A stretch of 64,000 nucleotides of DNA from Chaetorhynchus papuensis (lineage: Eukaryota > Chordata > Aves > Passeriformes > Rhipiduridae): contig VWYX01000382.1 in the NCBI GenBank assembly GCA_013396525.1, positions 640,338 to 704,337 of the forward strand, given 5' to 3'. The notes under the pieces were generated by a model. That model made no database searches. It was not told the DNA's origin and worked only from the letters and a program-made list of their open reading frames with translations. The position numbers and the translations under genes were made by a program. Of this stretch, positions 1 through 13,799 are shown piece after piece. How positions within the stretch are numbered: the stretch's first letter is position 1; each line of letters starts with the position of its first letter.

Positions 1-2290
1 TTACAGGTGATGCTGTGAATACAGGTAGTGCAGGCTCAGGAAAAGGCAGAGTCAGTGTGGCATGAGCCTGAGCTCCAGAAACAACCCAAGAAACTGACTG
101 AACCATGGAAAGAACCATCACAGGAGCCTCAGACTGTCCCACAGCACACCCATCTCCATCACCTTCCTTCCTTCCAAGCATTTACCAGGATTTCATTCCC
201 TGAATGAAATCTCAGTAAAAGACGACATGACTAAAACCAGAGGAGTGTGCTCACAGACAGCACTTGACTCCCTACCCCTCTTTAAGGAATGCTGCTGGAA
301 ACCCCTGCGTTTGGGCAGCAGGAAGAAGTTCAAGCCCTTGCATCAGCCTCCTAAACCAAGCAGGACCAGCCAGCCGGGCCAGGGAGGCAGCTGTCCCTTC
401 AGCGGGAGACAAGCTCAGCTATGCAGCCTTTCTTGAAACGCACCCAAAAATAACAGTGAGTGCCACCTAGAGACCAGAGCTTCGGCAGGGAGGCAGCCAA
501 GCCGCACTACAAACAAAAGATGTCAGGGGCTGATTTACTCCTTGCATGGATGAGGAGTCAAACTGCAACCAAGAGAGGCTCTGGCTTCTTTAAATAACAC
601 CAGGTAGGTGTGTTTTGAACTGCAGCTTCTCCCCAGAAAGACACCAATTCAGTGAAGGAGATTTGACTCCATACTGTTATACTCTTGTTGGGCAAAGAGC
701 ATCCCTTGGCTTCAAAATGCTCAGAGCTCTTTGGTTTGGGAAAGGATCGTTTCAAGATCAGGGTTTATTTAGGACTAGTGTGTACCTAGCAGTAAGTTTG
801 AGGCAAATACTTGGTAGAGAGCGTTCGGGTCTGCACTAACACATCCCATGTAATCCAAAGGCCAGGCACCAAATTCACGCAAGCCATGAACCCAGCACTA
901 GTCAACAGACAGCAACTGATGATCAAGGGCTGGACCTGTGCATCAGTGAGGGACACCTGGCAAAACCTAACATTTATTTAATTAAAACTTTGCCTATGGA
1001 GAACAAATACAACTTCTAACCATTATTTTTTTCCACAAATAAGAGCCGAAGCTCTGCACCACCTTGTTCAGCACTGCCTCCCCTGCCTGACACATCCTTG
1101 GACCTCACAGGACTTGTCTTGAGCTACTAAACTGGATCAGACTCGTCACTCTGAGTCCTGCCTATGAATGTTCCCAAAACCTAATAGAGCACAGCCAAAG
1201 TCTGCCCAGAGGCATTTCTGCAGGTGCACAATGATTAATTGGTGCACATTTCCATATCACAAATTAAAAAGATCTCAAGCTTGCTTGAAATGCAGTATAT
1301 TAACCTCTGAAACTGGCAGTCATGGATACCAGCTTCAAAAAGATTAATATCAGTAAGACAGAATCCCAGAGGATAGCATCCCACTGCTGCTAGTTTTTCT
1401 GGAGCTCAAAATAAAGCATTTTGAGGCTTTTTTAAGGTAGTAACTTTCCACGCTTATTTTATTAAGAAAACCCAAAGCGGCTCATATTTATAGACAGAAT
1501 CCAAGTAATGGAGGAGGGCAAGGGGGATAAGAAGTTGCCAAGGAAAGCTGTGGGCATGGATGGAGAGACAGGGAAGCAAGGGCAGGAAGCGTACTGCCAT
1601 TGTCACAGTTAATTGCCAGGAGTCTGAAAAGGTTTGTAACTAAAATAAATAACAACTCTGTTAGTTCAGGGCGTTCTGCACGTCCACTGAAGCTGCACAG
1701 TAACAGTGCACACAGTAAATCTTTGGAGCAGGAGATGCAGCAGAAGCTTGGAGACGCCAATCTCACCCTGCACTCTCTGCAGGCTGCGTCAGAAAAGCTA
1801 ATAATCATTAAGCTGCCATCTTTTATTTCTAATTATTTGTCTCCCCAGCAGGGTTTCTCCAACCATCAAGCAAAAGGGAAGCAAGTCTCAAAGGAGTAAC
1901 TGTTTTGAAGTGAGCTCACAGCTGCCACGGCATGAATGGCTCTCCAAGAACAGTAGCAACCGCTCTGCACGGCTCACGGAGCTGGGAGGGAAAGCATCTC
2001 TGTTTAGGCTGGTTTTCAATATCGGTTTTTAGGTCAACTAAAACAGCTTTTCTTATGCAACAGAAAGCTCACTTTCTTTGGAGTTTTTGCTTTCATTTAA
2101 TTAGATGGTAATTCAGAGGGCAGCACTGCTATTCTGAAAGCCACAATGAGAACTGTTTCACTTGCTTTACAAAGCAACAAAGTGAAAACACTGAGCTAAG
2201 CCGGCCCTAGAACTTGACACCACGTCGGAGTCTGATGGTTTCCTCTGAGAGGGTGGGACAAGTGAAAGAGATACTCTGCTGCCACATTTC

Positions 2291-2925
2291 CATAGAATCA
2301 TGGAGTCATTTAGGTCGGAAAAGCCCTCCAAGATCAAAGAGTCCAACCATTAACTCGACAATGTCAAGCCCACCACTGACCCATGCCTCTAAGTGCCACA
2401 TCTACAAGGATTTTAAACCCCTCCAGGGACGGGACTCCATCATTGTCCTGGGCAGCCTGTGCCAGTGCTTAATTACCCTTTCCATGAAGAAGTTTTTCCC
2501 TAATACCCAACTTAAACCTCCCCTGGCACAGACTGAGGCCATTTCCTCTCCTCCTGTCCCTTGTTCCCTGACCGATCCTCCCCTGACTGCCCCCTCCTGT
2601 CAAGGAGTTGTGAAGAGAGAGAAGGTCCTCCCCAAGACTCCTTTTCTCCAGGCTGAGCCCCTTTCCCAGATCCCTCAGCCACTCCTGGTGCTCCAGACCC
2701 TTCCCCAGCCCCGTTCCCTTTCCTGGATACACTCCAGCCCCTCGATGTCCTTCTTGTTGTGAGGGGCCCAAAACTGACCCCAGGATTCAAGGTTTGGCCT
2801 CACCAGTGCCCAGTACAGGAGGACTGTCCTGGTCCTGCTGGCCACACTAGTGCTGTTACAGGCCATGTATTACTTGCCTCCCTGCCCCACCTGGGCTCAT
2901 GTTAAGCCACTGTCAACCAACAGGA
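2291..2925 (-). mobile_element. CR1 LINE fragment, 5'-truncated
   Basis: Read on the minus strand this is the 3' part of an avian CR1 retrotransposon. The plus strand opens with the reversed tail (CCATAGAATCATGGAGTCAT) and runs through the typical reversed CR1 text: 'aagtttttccctaatac', 'gaggccatttcctctcctcc', and a far end around 'cacctgggctcatgttaagc'. It is the longest CR1 copy in the window. The 182-codon frame over it is a by-product of the repeat. Confidence 0.9.
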
Positions 2926-5900
2926 GAGGTTAAAGAAGAACATCTCACTGAAAGGTGATGGAAACCTCATTTGTTCTTCCTCTCTGGGCTATGTGTAAAC
3001 AAAAACTAAGGGGAGACCCAAATTCACAACACAACAAGCTGTTCAAGGGCTCCGCAAAGCAGTGCCCTTCTCCAGGTCACCCATGAAATCTGGGATAGAA
3101 AGAATCAACATGTATAGATAAAGATGACAGCACGTGGCTTCCAGCAGCACCAGTGCCACGGTATGGAAAGACAGAGTCCAAAGGCAGCCCGTGAACAGAC
3201 ACCCTGCACCTATCACCACAGACACAGCTCTGAACAATTTTTCAGCCATGACCTCACCTTGGATTTCTTGACAGGCTTTAAATAATGGCAACATATGTGA
3301 ATTCAGATTGAAGGTCAAGAGCGAAACCCGCAACAGAGGCTCCTCTTGCATTTTCAGCATTTTCCTTCACGGTTTCTGTCCTGCAGCTACTCCCGGCTTC
3401 CCTCCATGGAAGCTGCTGGTGTGTTACTTTCAGGACTGATGCCCAACACTTACCAGTTCAGGAGAGAAGATTATCTTACTAAAACTCCTATGCATTTTAT
3501 GTTTACCTATGAGATAAGCCAGGCTTAAAGATGGAGAGGCAATCTGAGCCTGCTGTCTTCTCTGCTGGGTGAGCATCAGGGCTGTCCCTGAGCCAGTGAA
3601 ACTGTACCACACCCCTTTATCTTTGCCATCCCCAACAAGGTACCACTTGGCTTTCTTGTTTGCTGATAAAGATTGACACCAAGTATTCAGCAAGCAGCAA
3701 ATTTCATCTCATATCAGGATCAAAACCTCCAAAGCCTGTAACAAGAAGGACCACCAAAGCGCAGTTCTCTCCCCTCCATGTGATACATGCATGAAAACAG
3801 GTAAAATAACACGGAGACTGCTCTGGGGAGAGCAAACCAGGGATTGTCCAGGTTATCAGTGTTTCCCAAGGGAGAAAGTCACCCTTGACCAGAGACTTGT
3901 CACACAGAAATAGCCAGATGGGTGACTGTCCTGAGGGTCTGCTCAAGCACTGAGCAGGAAGACTCTCTGGCCAAAGACCTGCTCCAGGCTACCCTGGCAC
4001 AGCTGCAGCTGCTGTGCTGGTACAGCTTTGCCTCTCACTAACCCATTCCGACCATCACGCAAGTGAGCACTTGTATCTTGCTCCCCATCCAAGCTCGCAG
4101 CAGCTTCCAGCTGTACCTACCACATGGAGGAGTTTTATTCTGCATTCAAATGACTGCCGGGTGTTTGGTGGAGTCGGAGCTCAGCACCTCTGACCAAGGC
4201 AGGTTTTCTAGTTAATTAACGATCCTGCTTGTAGAGATTTGGTAGCAAAACTCATCCAGATCAGGAGGCAGCTGCTCATCTTCCAAATATATTGCTCACT
4301 TCTGAGTAAGAACAACAGGTTTGTGCTTGGATTTGATTCATCTCTCCTGCCCCGCCATGAGGCACTGTAAAATGATGTCAAGTTTAAGAATAAAGCAATC
4401 TGTTCCCAGCACCTTCCTCTGCTTTCCCTTCAAGTCTTTCATCAATAACTGGCAGCACATGGAATGCTCAGGCACGGAGCAGAACTGCTCTAAATGTGCT
4501 CTTACTGGGAGAGGAGAGCATGTAACTGGGGAAGAGGAGTGATGGACAGGAGAGGGGAAAGCTTAGTAGGAGGACAGTTTGAATTTTAAAAAAGAAAAAA
4601 AGTAAATTTAAAATTGCTGAAGTTTCCAGAGATCACAACCTCAACGCAAAGGCACCACTGCATCCAGAGAAATAGCTTCACCAAGCAGATCCCTTCCTTC
4701 CCTCCACCCTGAGCACACACACCTTGTCCTCAGAGGCTTTAATATACAAACACCACCTCACGGTCAAGTTCAGGGCAGGCACCAAACCTCTGCAGGGAGA
4801 CCATCGGAATGCACCCCACCACGACAATTTTTCCCCCATGCAAAGCAGGCTCTCCATGAACACAAACTGCAAACATCAGTGCCTGATTCTCTTCTCCAAG
4901 CTTGACACGCATTTCCCCTCCTCTCCTGCCAGAAGAGCCTCAGGCTCCTCTCCCTGCCCTGCAAAGCCCCAAACATCCATGGCTTGCAAAGGGCAAGGTG
5001 GTCCAGTGCCATGAGAGAGCCCCTTTCACAACCACAGCACTGACTTGCCACCAAGAGATGTCAGGAGACATCCTGGGAAGAACAGGAAGCATTGCCTTCC
5101 ATTCCCAAAAACATTTTCCCTTCCATTTGCTCACTTGCTGGCATTTAGTGTGTTTTTATCCCCAGGTCAGCGCTCCACAGCCCAGGCTGGTAGGAAAAAC
5201 TACTGCTGGGGGCTTCTTCATATTATAAAATACAGCAATTTCCAGGCCAGCTAAGTGCTTTTCAATATCCAAAATCTTCACACACACACACTGACAATAA
5301 ATCATGCTGTTTGACAACAACCAATGCTTCAGAGTTTAGGACAGAATAAACAGGTCAGTTCATTATTTAAATAGGTCAGATCATTAAGTCGAAGCAACTC
5401 GTTTCAACCATTTCCTCCCACTGATCTAACAAAGCAGGTACTTACCCAAAGATGAGACAGCCGGGCCAACCACGCAGGCGAGGCACCAAAATCCATCGTG
5501 GGGCAATGGATAGAAGAGAAAGGAGAAGAGACGCTGGTTAATAAGCAGTTCCAGCAAAATACAAAAAACCCATGCACCCACCAGGAAAACCCCTCGAGCC
5601 GCAAAGCCAAGTGCTCACACTTGTACCCACATGAGCAAGGCAACAGAGAAAACTTCAGTATCTGACTCTTCCCAGAAGTGAAGGTGGAACCGGATGTTCA
5701 CGGTCAGCCACTTCTTAGAAATGTAAACACCAAGTGGGGAAGGGAAAAAAAACCAAAAACATCAGTCCGGCATTACCTAACGCTGATAATACCGCGAGCA
5801 GTGACGCAGGCGGCCCGTGCCTGCCAGCCTCCCGTGAGTACAGCCCCCACTGAGTACAGCCTCCGGTGCCAGCCTCAGAGCGCGGGCCAGGCACTGCCGA

Positions 5901-6392
5901 GCTCCGGGCACAACCGGGCTGGAGGAGCAGTGAGCTCCGCGGAGGCTGGACGGGCTGGCCCCGTGCACTTTTGCGCCCGTCCAGCTCCTCCGGACTTACA
6001 TAACTTCTCATGCAAACTTCTGGAGGCCTGGACACAGCCCAGCGCCGCCAGTCCCGGCTCCACGGGGCTCCAACTGAGCCCTCTAGTGGGCTTCAAAAAC
6101 TCCACAAAACACCAAGAGCCTTAATTTAATTAACACTCTGCCAGAGGCCTCTAAACCCTAATCCTCTCAACAAAAGGATCGTTAACTAAATGAAGAGATT
6201 CAAGAGAGCAACGGTGCTCCCAGCCGCGGCGAGGCTGGCTGTGTGCTCTGGTGGGCCGAAATTCAGCCAGATCCTCGGCCCATACAACAGCCCCACTGAG
6301 GGTACAGGGACCTGCCTCACACGAGCACACAGTCGAGCACTCGTGGTACAAGTCTGGCGTGATGCCGGACTCAACAGTCACCCTGCCATGCC

Positions 6393-6497
6393 AGAGAATC
6401 ACAGAATCATGACATGGTTTGTGTTGGAAGGGACCCTAAAGCTCATCTCATTCCAACCCACTGCCATGGGCAGGGACACCTTCCACTAGACCAGGTG
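6393..6497 (-). mobile_element. CR1 LINE 3'-end fragment
   Basis: A short reversed CR1 tail: 'agaatcacagaatcatgaca', then 'gttggaagggaccctaaagc' and 'atgggcagggacaccttcca'. Only the last ~100 bp of the element is present. Confidence 0.85.
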
Positions 6498-9400
6498 GAG
6501 AGACAGGCACAAGCCCATACCCATCCCATCCTTTGGGATGTACCATGATGCCGACAGTCCCAGTGCCATCATCTCCATCAAGACTGAAAACCCAAACTGC
6601 TGAACCAGGAGAGGAGCTGGAGCACTATTTGTTTTTTAAGGGTTACTATCCAGCCTGGATGCAGGTAGAGAGCAGTTCTCCTTTCTAGAGGCAGCCTCAG
6701 TCCCGCAGCTGAAGGCTGGGAAAATATTTCCATCTTGCCCAGCCCTGCCAGCAAGAACAGCAGGAAAGGCTCTCCGCACCAAGGAGCCAGGGTGTACCTT
6801 GGCGGAAGAATTCACAGCACGCAGGGTGTAGTCAGGGAAAAGCTTTCACGGTCAGAGGTTCCCAGCCCACATGCCTCACCCCAATGTGACAAGGATGGAG
6901 ATCTTGCCCTTTGCAGGTGGCTCTCTTGGAAAGTCACCTCCAGCTCCAGAGCCACACAGAGGATCCAGAGCAGCTGTGAGGAGCACATCCACAAGACAGC
7001 TCATTAGCGTGGTGAACAGGAGCAGAAGAGCTTAATTACAGGGCAGGAATCGTTCCCTCTGGGTTTGGATGCCAGCAGCAGCCTCAGGAGGGCCATGCTG
7101 CCCCACGGGAAAGGCGTTCCTCAAAAGCGCCCGCAGCCAGTGTCACCTCTGCCCATGGTGAGCGGGATCCCAGCTGGGGCTCTGAATGGTCTGCAGAGCC
7201 TCAGGCTCCAAATGTGAGAAACCAAAATGAGGAAGAATTCAGGTGTTCCTTGCAGAAAAAGCTTCTCTGCCAGCAGCAGCTTGCACAGGTCTGGAGATGC
7301 TAGTGCAGCTCACCTATAGGCACTGGTCCCCTGCTTTTGGTGCTGTGTGTGAGCACCCCAGTCTACGAAGCAGCTTCTGAGGCTCAAATCGAGCAGTTCA
7401 CCAGGACAGAGAGAGCAGTGGCTGCTGGTGAGGCAGTCACACCCCAGAGGCTGCCACAGCCTGGGCAGGGTTTTTGGGATGGCCAGGAGATGTTTTAGTG
7501 TGCTATCTCTCCTCAGACCAACACAGCCTTCCCCGGGACCTCAGTCCTCTAGGGTGCCAGCCAAGCTGGTCACAGACCCTCCATGTTTGGGACTGGATGC
7601 TGGACAGCATTTGCAGAGGTTTCCATTTTTAGCCTTTGCCCCTGGATAGAGCCTCCAGGACAGAGGTGACACATCGATGCCTCCTTGCCCAAAGATGCAG
7701 GAACAACTGTTCCCTGAGCTAATGAGGCTGTCCTGCTCTGACCCACGGCAGTTTTCAGCATACACAGAATAAGCAATCCTCTCCATGTTCACCTCCTGGG
7801 AAAATCCCAAGAGCTCCCATCTCCCCAGCCTGGGAAAGCACACAGATGGTCACGGAGATTAAAGCATACAGAGAATTAACCACCCTATTCAAATGAGCTT
7901 CTTCATCCAGCTCAGCACTGCCAGGTGGTTTGAGGTCCAGCACTTGGATGTGATCATCATGGCTTGCTGAGCTCCGATAACAGCCTCGTATTGACCAGGA
8001 CAGGGGCCAGGAAGCTGAGCAGGATGAAGACAATTTGTAGGGAAGGCAGGACGCAAACTGCTGGAGTCAGACAGCTGCCGAAACCAAATTCACCTCCTGC
8101 TACAGCAGAAGAAAAAGCAGCAGCACCAGAAACAAGCCTGGTCAGCAGCACAGATCAATTCTGCACTTGGATATCTTGTGTGTTTCCACTCAAAGGCAGC
8201 TCAGATGGGGCAAGCTGCAACCACAACGTGAGCCCTCGGACGCTTGCTCGCACAGCACCAGACGCCCATGGGATGGCAGAAGAAAACCCTCACTGGCTCC
8301 TGCTGCCTTTCCTAGAAGGCTGAAGTCTTGGCACCCAGCTGAGGCACGGGATCTGTCAGCATAGCACACTGGGATGGGGCCACATAACCTTCCCAAGAAA
8401 GGCAGGAGGAGGAGGAGGAGCTCCAGGGAGGAGCTGCACCTCAAACCCACCAGCAATAGGTTTAAGTCTTATTTCATTTTTACTCAAAACCACGGAAGAA
8501 ATGTCAACAGGCATGGACATCTTGTTCAGCCAGTGCCCAGCTGCCAGTGGATCCTTAGGGCCAAGTTTCAGGCCATGCCATGATGCAGATGACTGCGTTT
8601 GCTATTAAAAGCCTCCACTCTGCACCCGAGGAAATCCTCAAGCAGTGCTGACCCCATCTGCCAGCCTGTGAGCCTCTGAGCAGCCCCGGATTGGCCGAGG
8701 CCAATCCCGGCCATACGGGAGAGGTTCACCTCCACGTCAGACACGGCACCTCCAGCACAACATCAACACAGATGCACAAAGTCACGTTACAGCTCAACGT
8801 GGCTCTGTGCCGGGCTAACATCTGCCCTCCCTCACTCCCACACTCAGCGTTTGAGTTCACCCGGGGGCAGGGAGGCAACTTGTGCTGTCCTGTCCGATAC
8901 ATACCCTCAGCACAGACGAAGAGCTCCCGTCACGTTCTGAAGTGCCCACAAACAGCTTACCCCATCTCCAAGGGGTTTTGGAGAGTGGATGTAGAAATAC
9001 AAGCCCTTGGATGGCTGGCACTATCCAGTGAACACCTAAACCACTGCAGCAATCAGAGGGATCAGGTCATGGAGGTCACATACAGCATGATACCCAGCTG
9101 CCTTAACACCCTGGTAATGCTTCGAGGCATCAGTCCACCCCACTCCCCCCCATAAAGCAGAGGTCAGTGCCAACACCAAGTTCTCCAGGCCCTAAGGCAG
9201 CTCAGAGCTTCCCCATAGCTGCCCTGCACTGCCTTGTTAGCAACACCTACCAGATTGCTGTAATGCCACTGCAGTCAACTCCGAAGGCTCCCAGCACATG
9301 CCAAGCCTCACATCCCCTCCTTAAATCCAGCTCTGGTCAACTGTGGCCAGATGTAATTACCTACATGAAAGGCGCTCAAAGCCACCTCTAATAAGAGGAT

Positions 9401-12400
9401 GTATTCATGCTGTCAGGCTGGGGTTCCTCCTCCTCTGCTGCTTTCCAGGGCTCAAAAACTTGCCTCACATTAAGTGGACCAGCAAGAACTTCACCTCATT
9501 CCATGTTACAAAGCCTGCCTTTCCCAGGAATGGCAGGAAAAGTCAGGTTTCTTAGTCATCTATCCACAAACAGGAGCAAAGAACATTTTAACAGGATTCG
9601 TTCATTTAACTGAGTAGCACACAGGGGCTTTATTTGTGTTGGCAAAGGGCTTTGGGGTGAGCAAACGGAGGAGCAAGGGCAGGTCCCATGCTCCAAAACA
9701 TTCCTCAGGGACCAGTAAACATGTCAAAGTCAAGCCCGTGGCCTTACCCAGGCCAGGATGAGCTCCCACAGCCTCAGCATCCTCCCAGAGGGGTTCCCAG
9801 CTGCCCCAAATGACCAGGAAGTCACCACCAGCCTGGGAGACACAGCACAACAAGACACCCCAAGTTCCCATCAAGCCTCTTCTCCTAAAATCTGCCAATG
9901 AGCGGCAGCTTTGGAGCCTTCCCGGAGCCTCAGAGTCCGACTTGAGGGGGTTCAGACAGCACAAAGCTGTTCCAACACGGCATTTGTGTCCCGACACATA
10001 CTCCGAGCCGGGGGCCCAGATGGTGGTTGTGTGAGCCTTGCCCACGGCGCCCCGTCCTCATCTGGTAGTCCAGGATTTTCTTGGGGGGCATCAGGAGGGG
10101 ACTAGACACAAACCATACTAATTGGATAGACGGAGAGTCCTGCAGCCCTACAAAGCTATGAGCAGCTGCTCAGAACCTCTTGTGAACCACAAAAATAGTT
10201 TCATCTATGGAGCGTGGATTAAACGCCACAAACACCCTTTTCTTCCCTCTGTGCGAAGTGCATTTTCCCTCACTGCGGTCCCAAAACAAAATCCAGCCCC
10301 GCAGATCAAACCAGGAAATTTAGCAAACTTTGAGCATGAACAATAGCAGGAGGATTTTCCAGACCTTCAAGCTTGTTTGACAAGACCCAGATTATGTAAA
10401 GCGCCGCTCTGCCATTGTCGGGGAAGCCGTGCCCAGTGCCAGAGCCAGCTGGCACCACACTGCCCACCCGGCACTGCCTGTACCCAGCAAAGGCAGCGGG
10501 GCTTGTGCAACACCACAAACTCCTTCCCAGGCACTTCCACTGCAGCAGCCGCTGCCTTTCATTTTACACCTCACTGTTATCTGATTAATCATCTTCCCAG
10601 GGTCCTGGTTTTCCAGCCCCTTTACCACGGCTGTGCCCAGCGGTGTAGGATCCCTTCAATGGCTTAACTAATCCTTGGCTTTTCTGCCAGTTGGGCCACG
10701 CCGGAGGGCTGAAGCGCTTATCGTTGTGCTCACATCCTCTGGGAAAACAATAGGAGAGCCTGAACTCATTCCACATTCAGCACCCAGCTGGAAAAACCCC
10801 TGAGGCACGCAGGATGGCAGCCGGCATCCCTGGTACCCGGCTCCACGCATGATCCATGTCCCCTGGCAATGGCATCGCACATGGTCCCGGTGCATTTACC
10901 TAATTAAGACCTAATGAAGTGGGGAGATCTATTGTGGGCCTGGCAGGGGAGCAGATGTGCCCTCTGAACCCGGCCACTGCCAAGGAAAGCGCACTGCTGT
11001 CTCCAGGGTGAATCAGCAGGAAAAGCTCAGGCCGGGATGTTCAGCCCTGCAAATTCCAGATCCCGCTGCTTTCTCAGAGCAGGGATGGAAAATGCTCTGG
11101 TCATCAGCAGCCTCTAGCGGGGAGAGGTGGGCAGTCGGGGTGACTGCTTCAGCCAGACCCCAGAGCCCCAGCCAGCCCACCCTGGCTGTCCCCACCAGGT
11201 CAGAAGGGGATGGCATGACAAAGTCCCAATGTCATGGCATGAGGGATCCGAACCATCATGACCTCACTGGGATAACCGCTGTGTGAGACTGCTCATCCCC
11301 TGAGTGCTGGTCCCAGCCTAAATAGGGATAACCAACTGCAGCCCCTCCCGGTGAATCCCAACTCAGACCTCACACAAATCACTGCATGAAGCAAAACTCA
11401 TGAAAAGGACAACCAAGACATCCCCCTCCTTCCTGGGCAGCTCACCTCCGGGCTAATAGCGGGTAAGTCCTCCCCCTTCCCAAATCACACATCCAACCGC
11501 AGCATCCAGTGTGGCCAAGAGCCAATTATGACCCTAAACTTCCAGCCATCACGGCCTCGAGCCTCTTCCTGCAGCTGTGAACACAAAGGTGAAACACTGC
11601 TGAGCAGAGACAGGACAATTCCTGCCCTCCGGGACAGGGACCACCTTCAGACTGCCTTGCCCTCCAGGCAATAGCTGGGGAGGGAGCTCAGAAAAACCTT
11701 GCTATATATTAAATCAGTGACATAACTTCAGAGTGCCCTGCTCGGAGAACAGCTGATGTTTTGCCTTCCCTCCGAGAGATCCTCTCTCCACCATTGGCTC
11801 CGAAAGGACCGTGCCAGCCTAGGGGGACGCGTGGTGCGGAGCGATGCGGCTGCAGGCAATTCCAGCAGCTGCCAGGCTGCGCGTCAGGAAGAGGGAGCCT
11901 CATCCCAGCAGCACCGCTGCAGATGAGAAGGCAGTTTCTCCCCTCAGCAGGTTTCAAGCCCTCTTGGAAAGGCCTGAAGTTTCTCCTAAGCACCAGGAAA
12001 AGCGAAGTGAAGGGACAGGGGAGCCCCACATCCACAGAACATGTTGAGCACCACCATGGGAAGCAGTTTGATGCACAGATCAACTTTTTGCTGCTGCTGA
12101 CTCGCTGTCACCACCACCACAGGCAGAAGCAGCGTGTGCCCCACTTTGCGAGAGAAACTGAAGGGCTGCCAGCGCCATGAGCTGGAGGAGACCCACGTCT
12201 ACACAGGCCCCAGAACTGGGAGAGGAACTGCACTCCTGGGGGGATGCAAATGGCTCCACAAATTTTAGCTGCCTCCTCTCAGAGACAGGCATGGTGCAGC
12301 CGCACCACCACAGGCACAGTGGGCATGAGCAGGGCAATGGCTCAGAGGACGGATTAAGCCAAACATGGAACCTTGGTCCCATGTCACCCCAACTCTGGTG

Positions 12401-12859
12401 CAAGTTACTCCCACAGACTAACTGGGTTACTCTGGCAGAAAGAGGATGCAAAAGAGACCTGACTCTGGCTCTTGACAGCTGCATCTGTGCCTTCGCTAAG
12501 CCTTAGGAAGGGAGCACAGGGATGGGAACGTTCTGGGATGCACCTTGCAAAGAACCCAACTTGCTCCCATGCCCCAGAGCAACTTCTCTCCCAGGAGGCA
12601 GCAGAGATTCCCTGCACCACCAGCCTTTCCCATGCTGGCCGTTTGCTCCGGCTCAGCTGTTCCCGCTGCCGGGCAGTGGCAGAGCATGTGTGACGTGTGA
12701 CATGTGACAGTGTCGGGGGCCAACGGTGCACCCCAAACCTCGGCCCTGCGCCCTTCACACAGCCTGACCTCATGCAGGGCACGTGTGAGCGACATCAGCC
12801 CCTGACATTGTCCGACCCCTGGCTCAGCCTCACAGCCCCGCCACAGCCCCTCCTGCTCA

Positions 12860-13420
12860 CACAAACCGCAGAGCAGTTGGCTTTCCCCGTGCGGGAGCCT
12901 CGGCGTAAGTCAATCCTCGGGCGAGGAGGCGGCTGCCGGCAGCGCCGAGCCAAGGCACACCCCTCCATTGCAACACAGCCCTAAAGATAGTCACTGTCCC
13001 CCGCCGTCTCCTGCCACCCCGCCAGCCGCTCGGACCCCGCCAGGGAGCAGGGAAGGCAGACGCCACCGGCACGGACTAACGAGCAGGTTCACCAGCCTCT
13101 CGTCCCACCACGCCTGCAGGAGGGCGAAATTCAGGAGAGGAAGAGATTGCAGGAACCGCCAGGCACGCCGCACACGCGTCTGGTTGCAACATCAGCGCAA
13201 AGTGTCCCCGTCGAGGAGGGGACGTGAAGACATCGACCCCCCCACGGGCGTGGGGAAGTCGATGGGAGGTTTCAGCGCGGCCCCGACCGGCGCCAGGACA
13301 GGGATCGACGGCAGGAGCAGCCCCCGTCGCCCCGCAGCTCCGTCACTGCCGCCGGCTTGGGGAACCGTCCCGGCGGGCGCAGACGGGGTCTCGGGGAGAG
13401 AGGAAAGACCGCGGCCGTCC
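12860..13420. promoter_or_regulatory. CpG-island-like GC-rich block
   Basis: CG dinucleotides are frequent here compared with the flanking DNA (for example around 12910-12950, 13130-13200 and 13240-13400). Both strands are open over long distances, as is usual for GC-rich DNA. No TATA box or confident first exon was identified. It may form one promoter region with the CpG-rich block beyond the gap at 14595. Which gene it serves is unknown. Confidence 0.5.
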
Positions 13421-13799
13421 CGAAGCCACAGGCTGAGCTGCTGCACCTCGGGCACAGCCCCAGCAACACCGAATGCTCCAAGAACCAGAGCTGGACCCAA
13501 AGGCCAAAGCGGGAGCTGCCACCTCCCAGGAAGGGACACCAGTGCTGCTGCCGTGACTGTGGGGTGCAGGGGGGACCCCACTCCCCGAAGCTGCACCTGC
13601 CTTTTCCCCTCCACTGCACCAGTGGAAACAACAGTACGGGGGGAAACATCCGAGTCCCAGGGTTGGCACTCCCCGTGAGGCAGGGCCCCATCCACCTCCC
13701 GAGCATGAACCCACTGTGGGCCCCCTCAGAGCACCCCAGCCCTCCCACCCTACAACATCCCACTCAGAGTCCCTAGGACAGCCCTAGTGCACGCGATTC

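Larger units (their letters stand above)
1..12859. other. Intergenic stretch without a supported gene
   Basis: No open frame here matches a protein family I recognise, and none of the longer frames is flanked by a convincing acceptor/donor pair with conserved-looking sequence. The stretch holds two CR1 fragments (listed separately), a short AGG run near 8404-8417, a short CA run near 5281-5291, and a moderately GC-rich patch at about 5790-6080. The part from about 960 to 2200 is AT-richer and free of recognisable repeats, so it could include conserved noncoding sequence, but this cannot be judged from one genome. Confidence 0.6.

Noticed and set aside
2214..2762. 182-codon plus-strand open frame
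   Set aside because: It lies almost entirely over a reversed CR1 fragment; the frame is a by-product of the repeat, not a host gene.
5445..5510. Minus-strand ATG (MDFGASPAWLARLSHLW) ending at a GGTAAGT donor near 5446
   Set aside because: Good Kozak and donor, but no CpG island right there, no downstream exon and no recognisable protein; likely coincidence.
12968..13678. 236-codon plus-strand open frame, the longest uninterrupted frame without N
   Set aside because: It sits in a CpG island where stops are rare by composition; several other frames are open too, the peptide is low-complexity Arg/Pro/Ser-rich, and no domain is seen.
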